DNA of 64,000 nucleotides from contig NZ_JAQFII010000001.1 in the NCBI RefSeq assembly GCF_029504575.1, forward strand, positions 1,698,501-1,762,500, read 5' to 3'. Both the position numbers and the translations under genes were made by a program. Of the stretch, positions 37,129 through 44,593 are shown one piece after another (position 1 is the first letter of the stretch; every line of letters starts with the position of its first letter). Under the pieces are notes generated by a model that was not told the origin of the DNA, made no database searches, and was given only the letters and a program-made list of their open reading frames with translations. Origin of the DNA: Streptomyces sp. SPB162 (GTDB taxonomy: Bacteria; Actinomycetota; Actinomycetes; Streptomycetales; Streptomycetaceae).

Positions 37129-37802
37129 CGAGCCGCTCGCTTCTCCTCGATCAGGGTGACGATGCACTCGATGACCTGGTCGAGGGAGAGGTCGGTGGTG
37201 TCGACCTCTATGGCGTCGTCCGCCTTGGCCAGCGGCGAGGTCTTCCGGCCGGAGTCGGCCGCGTCCCGCTTGACCAGGGCGTCCTGGGTGGCCTGCACGC
37301 TCTGCGCGCCCTTGAGCTCACCGCTGCGCCGGAACGCGCGGGCCTCGGCGGAGGCGGTCAGGAAGATCTTGAGGGTGGCGTCGGGCAGCACCGTGGTGCC
37401 GATGTCCCGGCCCTCCACGACGATGCCGGCCGGCGCGGAGGAGGCGGCCGCGCGCTGCAGCCCGACCAGCCGGGTGCGCACCTCCGGCACCGCGCTGACG
37501 GCGCTGACCGCGGCGGTGACCTCGTGGGTGCGGATCGGCCCGGAGGCGTCCTCGCCGTCCACGGTGATGGTCGGGCCCGCGGGCTCGGTGCCGGAGACGA
37601 TGACGGGCTTGGCGGAGGCGTTGGCCACGGCGTCGGTGTCGCTCACGTCCACGCCGTTGCTCAGCATCCACCAGGTGATCGCCCGGTACTGGGCGCCGGT
37701 GTCGAGGTAGCTGAGGCCGAGCTTGGCCGCGACGGCCTTGGACGTGCTGGACTTACCCGTGCCCGAGGGGCCGTCGATGGCGACGATCACCGGAGATTCC
37801 AC
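37125..37802 (-). CDS. cmk: (d)CMP kinase
   Basis: The 225-aa enzyme starts at GTG 37802 (MESPVIVAIDGPSGTGKSSTSKAVAAKLGLSYLDTGAQYRAITWWML), with the P-loop GPSGTGKSS at ~10-18 and the CMP-specific VEGRDIGTTVLPDATLKIFLTASAEARAFRR and KRDAADSGRKTSPLAKADDAIEVDTT segments. It phosphorylates CMP and dCMP. GTG 37826 is an alternative start, but homology begins at 37802. The stop overlaps the plsC start. A ~294-nt spacer separates it from tyrA. Confidence 0.94.
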   Translation of the reverse strand: MESPVIVAIDGPSGTGKSSTSKAVAAKLGLSYLDTGAQYRAITWWMLSNGVDVSDTDAVANASAKPVIVSGTEPAGPTITVDGEDASGPIRTHEVTAAVSAVSAVPEVRTRLVGLQRAAASSAPAGIVVEGRDIGTTVLPDATLKIFLTASAEARAFRRSGELKGAQSVQATQDALVKRDAADSGRKTSPLAKADDAIEVDTTDLSLDQVIECIVTLIEEKRAAR

Positions 37803-38096
37803 AGCGCGAGGGCCTTCCTTGGGCACGGTTACGGGGTGAGGACGGCCCGGCTGTCGCCGGAGGCCATCCCCCAAGGTTACCGGCAGGGCACCAGCGCACG
37901 TACCACAGCCGTTGTCCCCGGCCGCCGGAACCTGTCCCTCCGCGCGTCCTGAGCGGCCGCGGGACCGCTCCGGGCCGCTCAGCGGGACCTCTCGGGGGCG
38001 GCTCGGGGCCGGCTCGGGAACTCCCGGGACGGGCTCGGACCCGGCTCGGACCCGCTCGGACCGGCCCAGGAACGCCCGGGACCTCTCCGGGCCCGC
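37803..38096. other. Non-coding GC-rich spacer with repeated GGCTCGG elements
   Basis: The 294-nt region between tyrA and cmk contains a hairpin (37949-37982) and a degenerate run of GGCTCGG/CCGGCTCGGACC units (about 37993-38070) that can form several alternative stems. No gene is seen. It probably ends tyrA transcription and may hold the cmk promoter. Confidence 0.5.
37949..37982 (-). terminator. Hairpin downstream of tyrA
   Basis: CTGAGCGGCC (37949-37958) and GGCCGCTCAG (37973-37982): 10-bp stem, 14-nt loop. Confidence 0.45.
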
Positions 38097-39182
38097 TCAG
38101 GACCGGATGGACCAGCCCCGGTCGCGCAGCGCGCTCGTCAGGCCCGGCGCCGCCGCCGGCTCCACCATGAGCTGCACCCGGCCGGCCTGCTGACCCGTCG
38201 AGTGCTCGATGCGGACGTCCTCGATGTTCACGCCGGCCGCGCCGGCGTCGGCGAAGATCCGTGCCAGCTCGCCCGGCTGGTCGCCGATGAGCACCGCGAC
38301 CACCTCGTAGGCCTTGGGAGCCGTCCCGTGCTTGCCGGGCACCCGGTCCCGCCCCGCGTTGCCGCGCAGCAGGATGTCCTCGATCCCGGCGGCGCCCGTA
38401 CGGCGCTTGTCCTCGTCGGCGGACTGCAGCCCGCGCAGCGCCTCGACGGCGCCGGTCAGGTCGGTGGCGACCTCGGCGAGCACATCGGCCACCGGGCCCG
38501 GGTTGGCGGCCAGGATGTCCATCCACATGCCGGGTTCGGAACCGGCGATACGGGTGACGTCGCGGATGCCCTGCCCGCACAGCCGCACCGCGGTGTCCGC
38601 GGCGTGCTCCAGGCGGGCGGCGACCATGCTGGAGACCAGCTGCGGGGTGTGCGAGACGAGCGCGACGGCCCGGTCGTGCTCGTCGGCGTCCATCACCACC
38701 GGCACGGCGCGGCACAGGGCGACCAGTTCCAGGGCGAGGTTGAGCACCTCGGTCTCGGTCTCCCGGGTGGGCGTCAGCACCCAGGGCCGGCCCTCGAAGA
38801 GGTCGGCGGTGCCGGCCAGCGGGCCGGAGAGCTCGCGGCCCGCCATCGGGTGCGTGCCGATGTAGCGGGACAGGTCGCAGCCCAGCGCCTGCAGATCGCG
38901 GCGGGGACCGGCCTTCACGCTGGCCACGTCGAGGTAGCCGCGGGCCAGGCCGCGGCGCTGCGCGTCGGCGAGGGTGGCCGCCACGTGCGCCGGTGGCACG
39001 GCGACGACGGCGAGGTCGACCCGGCCCTCGGGGGCCAGCGCGCTGCCCGCCCCGAGGGCGGCGGCGGTGCGTGCGACGGACGGGTCGTGGTCCTCCAGGT
39101 ACACCTCCACGCCGCGGGAGACCAGGGCCAGCGCGGCGGAGGTGCCCATCAGGCCGGTTCCGATGACCAGGGCGGTCCTCAC
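38097..39182 (-). CDS. tyrA: Prephenate dehydrogenase with C-terminal ACT domain
   Basis: The 361-aa enzyme begins MRTALVIGTGLMGTSAALAL, a Rossmann NAD(P) site, followed by GTHPMAGRELSGP and DADEHDRAVALVSHTPQL with catalytic histidines typical of prephenate/arogenate dehydrogenases. The last ~75 residues (YEVVAVLIGDQPGELARIFADAGAAGVNIEDVRIEHS) form an ACT domain for feedback control by tyrosine. GTG 39182 overlaps the aroH stop in GTGA. It makes 4-hydroxyphenylpyruvate (or tyrosine from arogenate). Confidence 0.94.
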   Translation of the reverse strand: MRTALVIGTGLMGTSAALALVSRGVEVYLEDHDPSVARTAAALGAGSALAPEGRVDLAVVAVPPAHVAATLADAQRRGLARGYLDVASVKAGPRRDLQALGCDLSRYIGTHPMAGRELSGPLAGTADLFEGRPWVLTPTRETETEVLNLALELVALCRAVPVVMDADEHDRAVALVSHTPQLVSSMVAARLEHAADTAVRLCGQGIRDVTRIAGSEPGMWMDILAANPGPVADVLAEVATDLTGAVEALRGLQSADEDKRRTGAAGIEDILLRGNAGRDRVPGKHGTAPKAYEVVAVLIGDQPGELARIFADAGAAGVNIEDVRIEHSTGQQAGRVQLMVEPAAAPGLTSALRDRGWSIRS

Positions 39183-39541
39183 TGGGCGATGTCCTTGCGG
39201 AGCGCGGCCGCGGCGCCGAGGTAGACGTGCCCGATCTCGCTCTTCGGCAGTTCGCTCTCGACGTGCGCCAGGATGCGCACCACGCGCGGCATGGCGCCCT
39301 CGATGTCCAGCTCCTGGGCGCAGACCAGCGGCACGTCGACGATGCCGAGCCTGCGCGCCGCCACCGCCGGGAAGTCGCTGTGCAGGTCGGGGGTGGCGGT
39401 GAAGATCACGCTGATCAGGTCGTCCACCGCGAGGCTGTTGCGCTCCAGCAGGGCGGTCAGCAGCTCGGACACCTGTCCGTGCATGTGCTCCGCCTCGTCC
39501 CGCTCCAGCTGGACGGCTCCGCGGACCGCTCGTACCGCCAC
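39179..39541 (-). CDS. aroH: AroH-type chorismate mutase
   Basis: The 120-aa protein starts at GTG 39541, with GAGGGAG 7 nt upstream, and is the complete length of the trimeric AroH class: AVRAVRGAVQLERDEAEHMHGQVSELLTALLERNSL...SVIFTATPDLHSDFPAVAARRLG...VPLVCAQELDI. The conserved Arg, Glu and FTAT...DL features fit the Bacillus-type enzyme that converts chorismate to prephenate. Its stop overlaps the tyrA start, so the two consecutive steps toward tyrosine and phenylalanine are translationally coupled. Confidence 0.95.
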   Translation of the reverse strand: MAVRAVRGAVQLERDEAEHMHGQVSELLTALLERNSLAVDDLISVIFTATPDLHSDFPAVAARRLGIVDVPLVCAQELDIEGAMPRVVRILAHVESELPKSEIGHVYLGAAAALRKDIAQ

Positions 39542-39682
39542 GTCACTGCTCCCTCGTACCCGCACATCCGAACCCACCCAGCGTAACCAGGTGATCGGCG
39601 GGGCGGTCGCCGCGACCGCCCTGCGAGACGGGTGGACGCATCCGTCACCTGGAGGCCACCGGCTTCCGGTACAACACTTCAC

Positions 39683-40045
39683 ATGATCCTTCATCTCGTT
39701 CCGCTGGACAGCTGGCTCCACGAGCCCGACCGCCCGTACGCGCCCGCCTCCCTCGCCGAGGACGGCTTCGTGCACTGCTCTCCCGACGAGGCCGTCACCC
39801 TGGCGGTCGCCGGGGCGTTCTACCGGGACACCCCGGGCCCGCTGATGGTGCTGCTCATCGACGAGGCGGAGCTGGACCACCCGGTGCGCTGGGAGGCCGC
39901 GGACCCGGCCCCGCCGCCCGGCGTCGCCGCGGACACCCTCTTCCCCCATGTGTACGGCCGGATCAACCGCACGGCGGTGACCGGGATGCTGGAGGTCGAA
40001 CGGAACGCGGAAGGCCGTCCGCTGCGGCTCACGCCCTGGTCATAA
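39683..40045 (+). CDS. DUF952 protein (possible ADP-ribosyltransferase-like fold)
   Basis: The 120-aa protein (ATG 39683) carries the DUF952 hallmarks: LHLVPLDSW near the start, APASLAEDGFVHCSPDEAV, and LFPHVYGRINRTAV near the end. From memory, the solved DUF952 structure (CC0527-like) is classed with ADP-ribosylation enzymes; I could not check this. No activity is established. It ends 7 nt before the nucleotidyltransferase gene on the same strand, so the two form an operon, next to a convergent ADP-ribosylglycohydrolase gene. A role in making or reading ADP-ribose marks is inference. Confidence 0.85.
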   Translation: MILHLVPLDSWLHEPDRPYAPASLAEDGFVHCSPDEAVTLAVAGAFYRDTPGPLMVLLIDEAELDHPVRWEAADPAPPPGVAADTLFPHVYGRINRTAVTGMLEVERNAEGRPLRLTPWS

Positions 40046-40052
40046 TCGCCGT

Positions 40053-40805
40053 ATGCCCGGACCCGATCACGATCACGATCACGATCACGAGCTCGTACGC
40101 CGTCACACCGTCTACTCCTGTGTCATGGGCTCGCGCGCCTTCGGACTGGCCACCGACGGCAGCGACACCGACCGCCGGGGCGTGTACGTGGCGCCCACCC
40201 CGCTCTTCTGGGGCTTCACCAAGCCTCCGACGCACGTGGACGGCCCGGCGGAGGAGCAGTTCTCCTGGGAGTTGGAGCGCTTCTGCGACCTGGCGCTGCG
40301 CGCCAACCCCAACCTCCTCGAATGCCTGCACTCGCCCCTCGTGGAGCGGTTGGACGACACCGGCCGGGAGCTGCTCGTCCTGCGCGGCGCCTTCCTGTCC
40401 CGGCGGGTCGACGCCACCTTCCGCGGCTACGCGGCCCAGCAGCTGCACAAGCTGGAGGGCGACATCCGCAACCACGGGGCGCCGCGCTGGAAGCACGCCA
40501 TGCACCTGCTGCGGCTGTTGATCAGCTGCCGTGACGTGCTGCGCAGCGGTGAGCTGCGGATCGACGTCGGCGAGCACCGTGAGCGGTTGCTGGCCGTCAA
40601 GCGCGGCGAGGTCCCCTGGGACGCGGTGACGGCCTGGATGACGGAGCTGCACGACGCGGCGGACGCGGCGGCCCCCCGCTCACCGCTGCCCTCCGAACCC
40701 GACCGGGCGCGCGTCGAGGACTTCCTGATCCGCGTCCGCCGCGCCTCGGTCACCGCTCCGGACCCCGCCTCAGACCCCGTCCCACAGGGCGCCGAACCCC
40801 AGTAG
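40053..40805 (+). CDS. RlaP-like nucleotidyltransferase, copy 1
   Basis: This 250-aa protein has the polymerase-beta nucleotidyltransferase signature GSRAFGLATDGSDTDRRGVYVAP (G-S and D-x-D with the following RGVY), then ELERFCDLALRANPNLLECLHSP, the arrangement of the RlaP family (RNA-ligase-associated, PF10127-type). It probably transfers a nucleotide to RNA or protein; substrate unknown. The N-terminus carries DHDHDHDH from a GATCAC repeat. ATG 40053 lies 7 nt after the DUF952 stop. Its 3' end overlaps the convergent ADP-ribosylglycohydrolase gene by 36 nt. Confidence 0.85.
   Translation: MPGPDHDHDHDHELVRRHTVYSCVMGSRAFGLATDGSDTDRRGVYVAPTPLFWGFTKPPTHVDGPAEEQFSWELERFCDLALRANPNLLECLHSPLVERLDDTGRELLVLRGAFLSRRVDATFRGYAAQQLHKLEGDIRNHGAPRWKHAMHLLRLLISCRDVLRSGELRIDVGEHRERLLAVKRGEVPWDAVTAWMTELHDAADAAAPRSPLPSEPDRARVEDFLIRVRRASVTAPDPASDPVPQGAEPQ
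40065..40088. repeat. GATCAC hexamer repeat, four copies
   Basis: Four exact GATCAC units lie inside codons 5-12 of the nucleotidyltransferase gene and encode alternating Asp-His. Slippage would add or remove two residues without a frameshift. Confidence 0.8.
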
Positions 40806-41789
40806 CTCCTCCCGGTACTCGATCCGCCCCGCCCACTCGGCCGGCCAGGCCGCCGCACCGAGGTGCGCGCCGGCGAAGGCGCCGGCGAGGCAGGCGATCG
40901 AGTCCGAGTCCCCCGAGGTGCAGGCCGCCCGGCGCAGGGCGGTCACCGGGTCGTCGGGGAAGAGCAGGAAGCACAGCAGCCCGGTGGCGAGCGCCTCCTC
41001 GGCGATCCAGCCCTCCCCGGTGGCCAGGCAGGGGTCCCGCTCCGGGTCCGGGTCGCGCAGCGCCGCCTCGAGCCGCGCCAGCACCGCCAGGCACTCGTCC
41101 CAGCCGCGTTCGATGAAACTCGTCGGCAGCGGGTCCTGCGCGTACGTCCACAAGTCGTCCAGCCAACGGTGGTGGTAGACGGACCGGTTGGCGGTCGCGT
41201 AGCCGCGCAGCAGGCCGACCAGCTCGTCCGGCCGGGTGCCCTGGGCGAGCAGCAGCACCGCGTGCGCGGTGAGGTCGCTCGCCGCGAGCGCGGTGGGATG
41301 CCCGTGGGTCAGCGCCGACTGGAGCTGCGCGGCGCCCGCGCGGGTCTCCTCGTCGAGCCCCGGCACCAGCCCGATCGGCGCCACCCGCATATTGGCCCCG
41401 CAGCCCTTGGAGCCGGTCTGGCTCGCGTCCTGCCAGCGGCGCCCCTCATGGCTGAGCCGCTCGCAGGCCACCAGGCAGGTCCGGCCGGGCGCCCGGTTGT
41501 TCTCCGGCGACCGCCACCACTCGACGTACTCGTCCCGCACCGGCCGCGTCATCCGCAGCGGTGCCAGCGGCCCGCGCTCCATGGCGGTGCGCAGACCGCG
41601 CGCGAGCGCGAGCGTCATCTGGGTGTCGTCGGTGACGATCGCGGGCCGGAGCAGCTCCATCTCGCGCCAGGGGCCCATCTTCCGCAGGATCGCGGGCACG
41701 TCGTTGAACTCGGTCGGGAAACCGAGCGCGTCCCCGAGCGCCAGTCCGATCAGCGCGCCGGTCGCCGGGCGCCGGGCGTCGGTGGTCAC
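40770..41789 (-). CDS. ADP-ribosylglycohydrolase family protein
   Basis: The 339-aa protein starts at GTG 41789, overlapping the upstream gene's stop in GTGA. It has the ARH/DraG metal motifs: LIGLALGDALGFPTEF, VTDDTQMTLALARGL (first Mg site), GSKGCGANMRVAPIGL and ACTSGDSDSIACLAGAFAGAHLG (second Mg site). It should remove ADP-ribose from a modified macromolecule. Coupled translation with a second RlaP-like nucleotidyltransferase, and convergence on a DUF952-RlaP pair, suggest that the target is handled by those enzymes. Confidence 0.92.
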   Translation of the reverse strand: MTTDARRPATGALIGLALGDALGFPTEFNDVPAILRKMGPWREMELLRPAIVTDDTQMTLALARGLRTAMERGPLAPLRMTRPVRDEYVEWWRSPENNRAPGRTCLVACERLSHEGRRWQDASQTGSKGCGANMRVAPIGLVPGLDEETRAGAAQLQSALTHGHPTALAASDLTAHAVLLLAQGTRPDELVGLLRGYATANRSVYHHRWLDDLWTYAQDPLPTSFIERGWDECLAVLARLEAALRDPDPERDPCLATGEGWIAEEALATGLLCFLLFPDDPVTALRRAACTSGDSDSIACLAGAFAGAHLGAAAWPAEWAGRIEYREELLGFGALWDGV

Positions 41790-42565
41790 GCCGCCACCCG
41801 CGTGCGGACCGCGAGGTCGTGCAGGGCGTCGTGGGCGGTGCTCTCGTCCGGGAGGCGGGAGGCGGCCTGTGCCTCGTCGAGCACGGCGTGCAGCGTCTCG
41901 ACGTCGCGGGCGACGTGGGCTATGCCCATGCCCGTCGCCGGGCCGTGTTCGGCCACCGCCTTGGCCTCGATGAGCTCGGGGAGGTAGGCGGGGGCGGTGA
42001 TCTGGCTGATCAGCGTCGGCAGGTGGGCCTCGACACCACCGCCGCGCATCAGCCGGATACCGGTCAGCAGCGCGCGGAAGGTGTAGAGCAGCGGCTTGAG
42101 CTCGCCGTTCCTCTCGTACAGGCGCCACTGCGTGGCCGCGAACCCGCGGTAGTGGTGGCCGTGCTGGCGGGTGATCACACCCGGTGCCAGGGACGCGAGC
42201 TCGCGGTGCACGGCGCTGGTGTGCACGACCAGCGGGGAGAGCAGCTGTTCCAGCACGTAGCCGTTGCGGCGCAGCATCAGCCGGCAGAACTTCAGCAGGT
42301 CGTGCGTGACCAGGTCCAGCTCCAGGCCCTCCCGGTTCCACATCCGGGTCCTGGTCTCCTCGCCCTCCCGCAGCCCGATGAGATCGGCCAGCGGCAGGAG
42401 GTGGACTCCGCGCAGGTCGACGTCCGAGTCCCGGGACGGGAATCCGTACAGGTGCGCGCCGGAGACGGTGGCGAAGAGCAGCGGCTGTTCCCGGGCGGTC
42501 AGCTCGGCGAGGACCGGGCTCAGATCGGGCAGTCCGGCGTGGAGAGGGTCGGCGTGGATGGTCAT
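41786..42565 (-). CDS. RlaP-like nucleotidyltransferase, copy 2
   Basis: The ~259-aa protein starts at ATG 42565 (GAGG 9 nt upstream; ATG 42574 is in frame). It has the nucleotidyltransferase motif SGAHLYGFPSRDSDVDLRGVHLLP and then GLELDLVTHDLLKFCRLMLRRNGYVLEQLLSPLVV, the same plan as copy 1 but with low identity, so the two are ancient paralogues. The catalytic aspartates of DSDVD are intact. Its stop overlaps the glycohydrolase start. The function is likely addition of a nucleotide to RNA ends, by family inference. Confidence 0.87.
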   Translation of the reverse strand: MTIHADPLHAGLPDLSPVLAELTAREQPLLFATVSGAHLYGFPSRDSDVDLRGVHLLPLADLIGLREGEETRTRMWNREGLELDLVTHDLLKFCRLMLRRNGYVLEQLLSPLVVHTSAVHRELASLAPGVITRQHGHHYRGFAATQWRLYERNGELKPLLYTFRALLTGIRLMRGGGVEAHLPTLISQITAPAYLPELIEAKAVAEHGPATGMGIAHVARDVETLHAVLDEAQAASRLPDESTAHDALHDLAVRTRVAA

Positions 42566-42631
42566 GGTGACCATCCTCGCCGTACCGCGGGCCGCCGGGC
42601 CACTGTTTTCGTCCGCCGGTCCCTACGGCGA

Positions 42632-42672
42632 CGGCCGGTCGCAACGGCCCGGAGGACCGTTGCGACCGGCCG
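42632..42672 (-). terminator. Terminator of the rluB-scp operon
   Basis: CGGCCGGTCGCAACGG (42632-42647) and CCGTTGCGACCGGCCG (42657-42672): perfect 16-bp stem and 9-nt loop, 20 nt after the rluB stop. Confidence 0.88.
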
Positions 42673-42692
42673 GAAGGCGGTGCGGTGACGCT

Positions 42693-43931
42693 TTAGAGCT
42701 CGACCTCGCCCATCAGCATGCCGACCTCCGTGTTGGTGAGGCGGCGCAGCCAGCCGGACTTCTGGTCGCCCAGCGGGATCGGACCGAAGTGGGTGCGCAC
42801 CAGCCGGTCGACCGGGAAGCCGGCCTCGGACAGCATCCGGCGCACGATGTGCTTGCGGCCCTCGTGCAGGGTCACCTCGACCAGGTAGTTCTTGCCGAGG
42901 TTCTCCACGACGCGGAAGTGGTCGGCGCGCGCCAGACCGTCCTCCAGCTCGATGCCGTCCTTGAGCTGCTTGCCGAGGTCACGCGGCAGCGGGCCCTGGA
43001 TCGCGGCCAGGTAGGTCTTCTTGACGCCGTACCGCGGGTGGGTGAGGCGGTGCGCCAGCTCCCCGTGGTTGGTCAGGAGGATCAGGCCCTCCGTCTCGGT
43101 GTCCAGTCGGCCGACGTGGAAGAGCCGGGTCTCACGGTTGGTGACGTAGTCGCCGAGGCACTGGCGCCCGTCGGGGTCCTCCATGGTGGAGACGACGCCG
43201 GCCGGCTTGTTCAGCGCGAAGAACAGGTACGACTGGGTGGCGACCGTCAGGCCGTCCACCTTGATCTCGTCCTTCTCCGGGTCGACGCGCATGCCCTGCT
43301 CGACGACGATCTTGCCGTTGACCTCGACGCGGTGCTGGTGGATCAGGTCCTCGCACGCACGGCGCGATCCCATCCCGGCACGGGCGAGGATCTTCTGCAG
43401 CCGCTCGCCCTCCTGGTCGTTGCCGAAGGTCTTCGGAGTCTTGATCTCCGGGCGGTTCTCGTACCGGGAGCGGTTGCGCTCCTCGATCTTGGCTTCGAGC
43501 TCGCGCGACTTCGCGGGGATCGGCTTGCGGCCGAGGTTGCCGGTGGCGCGGTAGCGCGGCTTCTCGGGCGGCACGCCGCCGGGCCGGTTCGCGCCCGACT
43601 GGCCGGTGTTCCCGACGTCGTAGCGGCGCTCCTCGGGACGCGGGTTCTGCGTGCGCCTCTCCTCGTCGCGCTGCTGGCCGCTGCCAGACGTGCGGGGCGT
43701 GCTGCCGCCGCCGCGGGGGTAGCCGCCGCCACCGCGGGAGCCGGCGCCGCCGGCGCCGCTGCCGCCGCGGGGGGCGCCACCGCTGCTGCCGCCGCGGGAT
43801 CCGCCACCGCCGCCCGCACCGCTGCCGCCACGGGAGCCGCCGCTACCGGAGCCCCCGCCCGCGCCGCGGGGGGTGCCGCCCCGGGGGTTCGGGTTCCGGT
43901 TGCCGCCGCTGTTCCTGTCGCTGCTTCGCAT
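42693..43931 (-). CDS. rluB: Pseudouridine synthase (RluB/RsuA family) with Gly-rich N-terminus
   Basis: The 412-aa protein starts at ATG 43931, sharing one base with the scpB stop (TGATG). An unusual ~100-residue Gly/Arg/Ser-rich, disordered N-terminus comes first. It is followed by an S4 RNA-binding domain (RLQKILARAGMGSRRACEDLIHQHRVEVNGKIV) and the catalytic domain with the GRLDTETEGLILLTNHGELAHRLTHPRYGVKKTYL motif; the Asp in GRLD is catalytic. It makes a pseudouridine in 23S rRNA (family role). The disordered arm may bind RNA. Confidence 0.93.
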   Translation of the reverse strand: MRSSDRNSGGNRNPNPRGGTPRGAGGGSGSGGSRGGSGAGGGGGSRGGSSGGAPRGGSGAGGAGSRGGGGYPRGGGSTPRTSGSGQQRDEERRTQNPRPEERRYDVGNTGQSGANRPGGVPPEKPRYRATGNLGRKPIPAKSRELEAKIEERNRSRYENRPEIKTPKTFGNDQEGERLQKILARAGMGSRRACEDLIHQHRVEVNGKIVVEQGMRVDPEKDEIKVDGLTVATQSYLFFALNKPAGVVSTMEDPDGRQCLGDYVTNRETRLFHVGRLDTETEGLILLTNHGELAHRLTHPRYGVKKTYLAAIQGPLPRDLGKQLKDGIELEDGLARADHFRVVENLGKNYLVEVTLHEGRKHIVRRMLSEAGFPVDRLVRTHFGPIPLGDQKSGWLRRLTNTEVGMLMGEVEL

Positions 43932-44593
43932 CAAAGTTCCGTCGTCGAGTGAGTCGTCGTATCTGCATCGTCCGGTGCATCCGGGTCGAACGACGGAACC
44001 CCTTCCAAGGAGTCCGCCTCGACGGCGTCCGCCTCCGGCAGGAAGGGGGCGAGCTCGGGTAGCTCGTCCAGGCCCCGAAGGCCCATCCGCTCCAGAAAGT
44101 AGTTCGTCGTCCTGTACAGGATCGCACCTGTTTCGGGTTCCGTCCCACCCTCCTCCACCAGACCGCGCTGCAGAAGGGTGCGCATCACGCCGTCGCAGTT
44201 GACTCCGCGGACCGCGGAAACCCGTGATCGGCTGACCGGCTGGCGGTACGCGACGACCGCCAGCGTCTCCAGCGCGGCCTGCGTCAGCCGGGCCTGCTGA
44301 CCGTCCAGCACGAACTTCTGCACGGCCGGCGCGAAGGCCGGCCGGGTGTAGAACCGCCAGCCGCCGGCGACCAGCCGCAGGTCGAAGCCCCTGCCCTGAG
44401 CCGTGTACTCGTCGGACAGCGTGCGCAGGGCGGCGGCGACCGCGCGCTTCGGACGCTGCAGCACCGTCGCCAGCTGCTCCACGGTGGCCGGCTCGTCCAC
44501 GACCATCAGCACGGCCTCCAGCGCGGGCCCGAGGTCGAGGGCGGCCACCTCGGCGGAGAGCGGTCCGGCGGGCGCCGCTGCGTCTTCCGTCAT
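43931..44593 (-). CDS. scpB: Segregation and condensation protein B
   Basis: The 220-aa protein has the two winged-helix modules of ScpB: LEAVLMVVDEPATVEQLATVLQRPKRAVAAALRTLSDEY and LTQAALETLAVVAYRQPVSRSRVSAVRGVNCDGVMRTLLQRGLVEE. An acidic tail follows. It binds ScpA and the SMC ATPase head in the condensin complex. ATG 44593 overlaps the scpA stop as ATGA, so the two subunits are made together. Confidence 0.95.
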   Translation of the reverse strand: MTEDAAAPAGPLSAEVAALDLGPALEAVLMVVDEPATVEQLATVLQRPKRAVAAALRTLSDEYTAQGRGFDLRLVAGGWRFYTRPAFAPAVQKFVLDGQQARLTQAALETLAVVAYRQPVSRSRVSAVRGVNCDGVMRTLLQRGLVEEGGTEPETGAILYRTTNYFLERMGLRGLDELPELAPFLPEADAVEADSLEGVPSFDPDAPDDADTTTHSTTEL

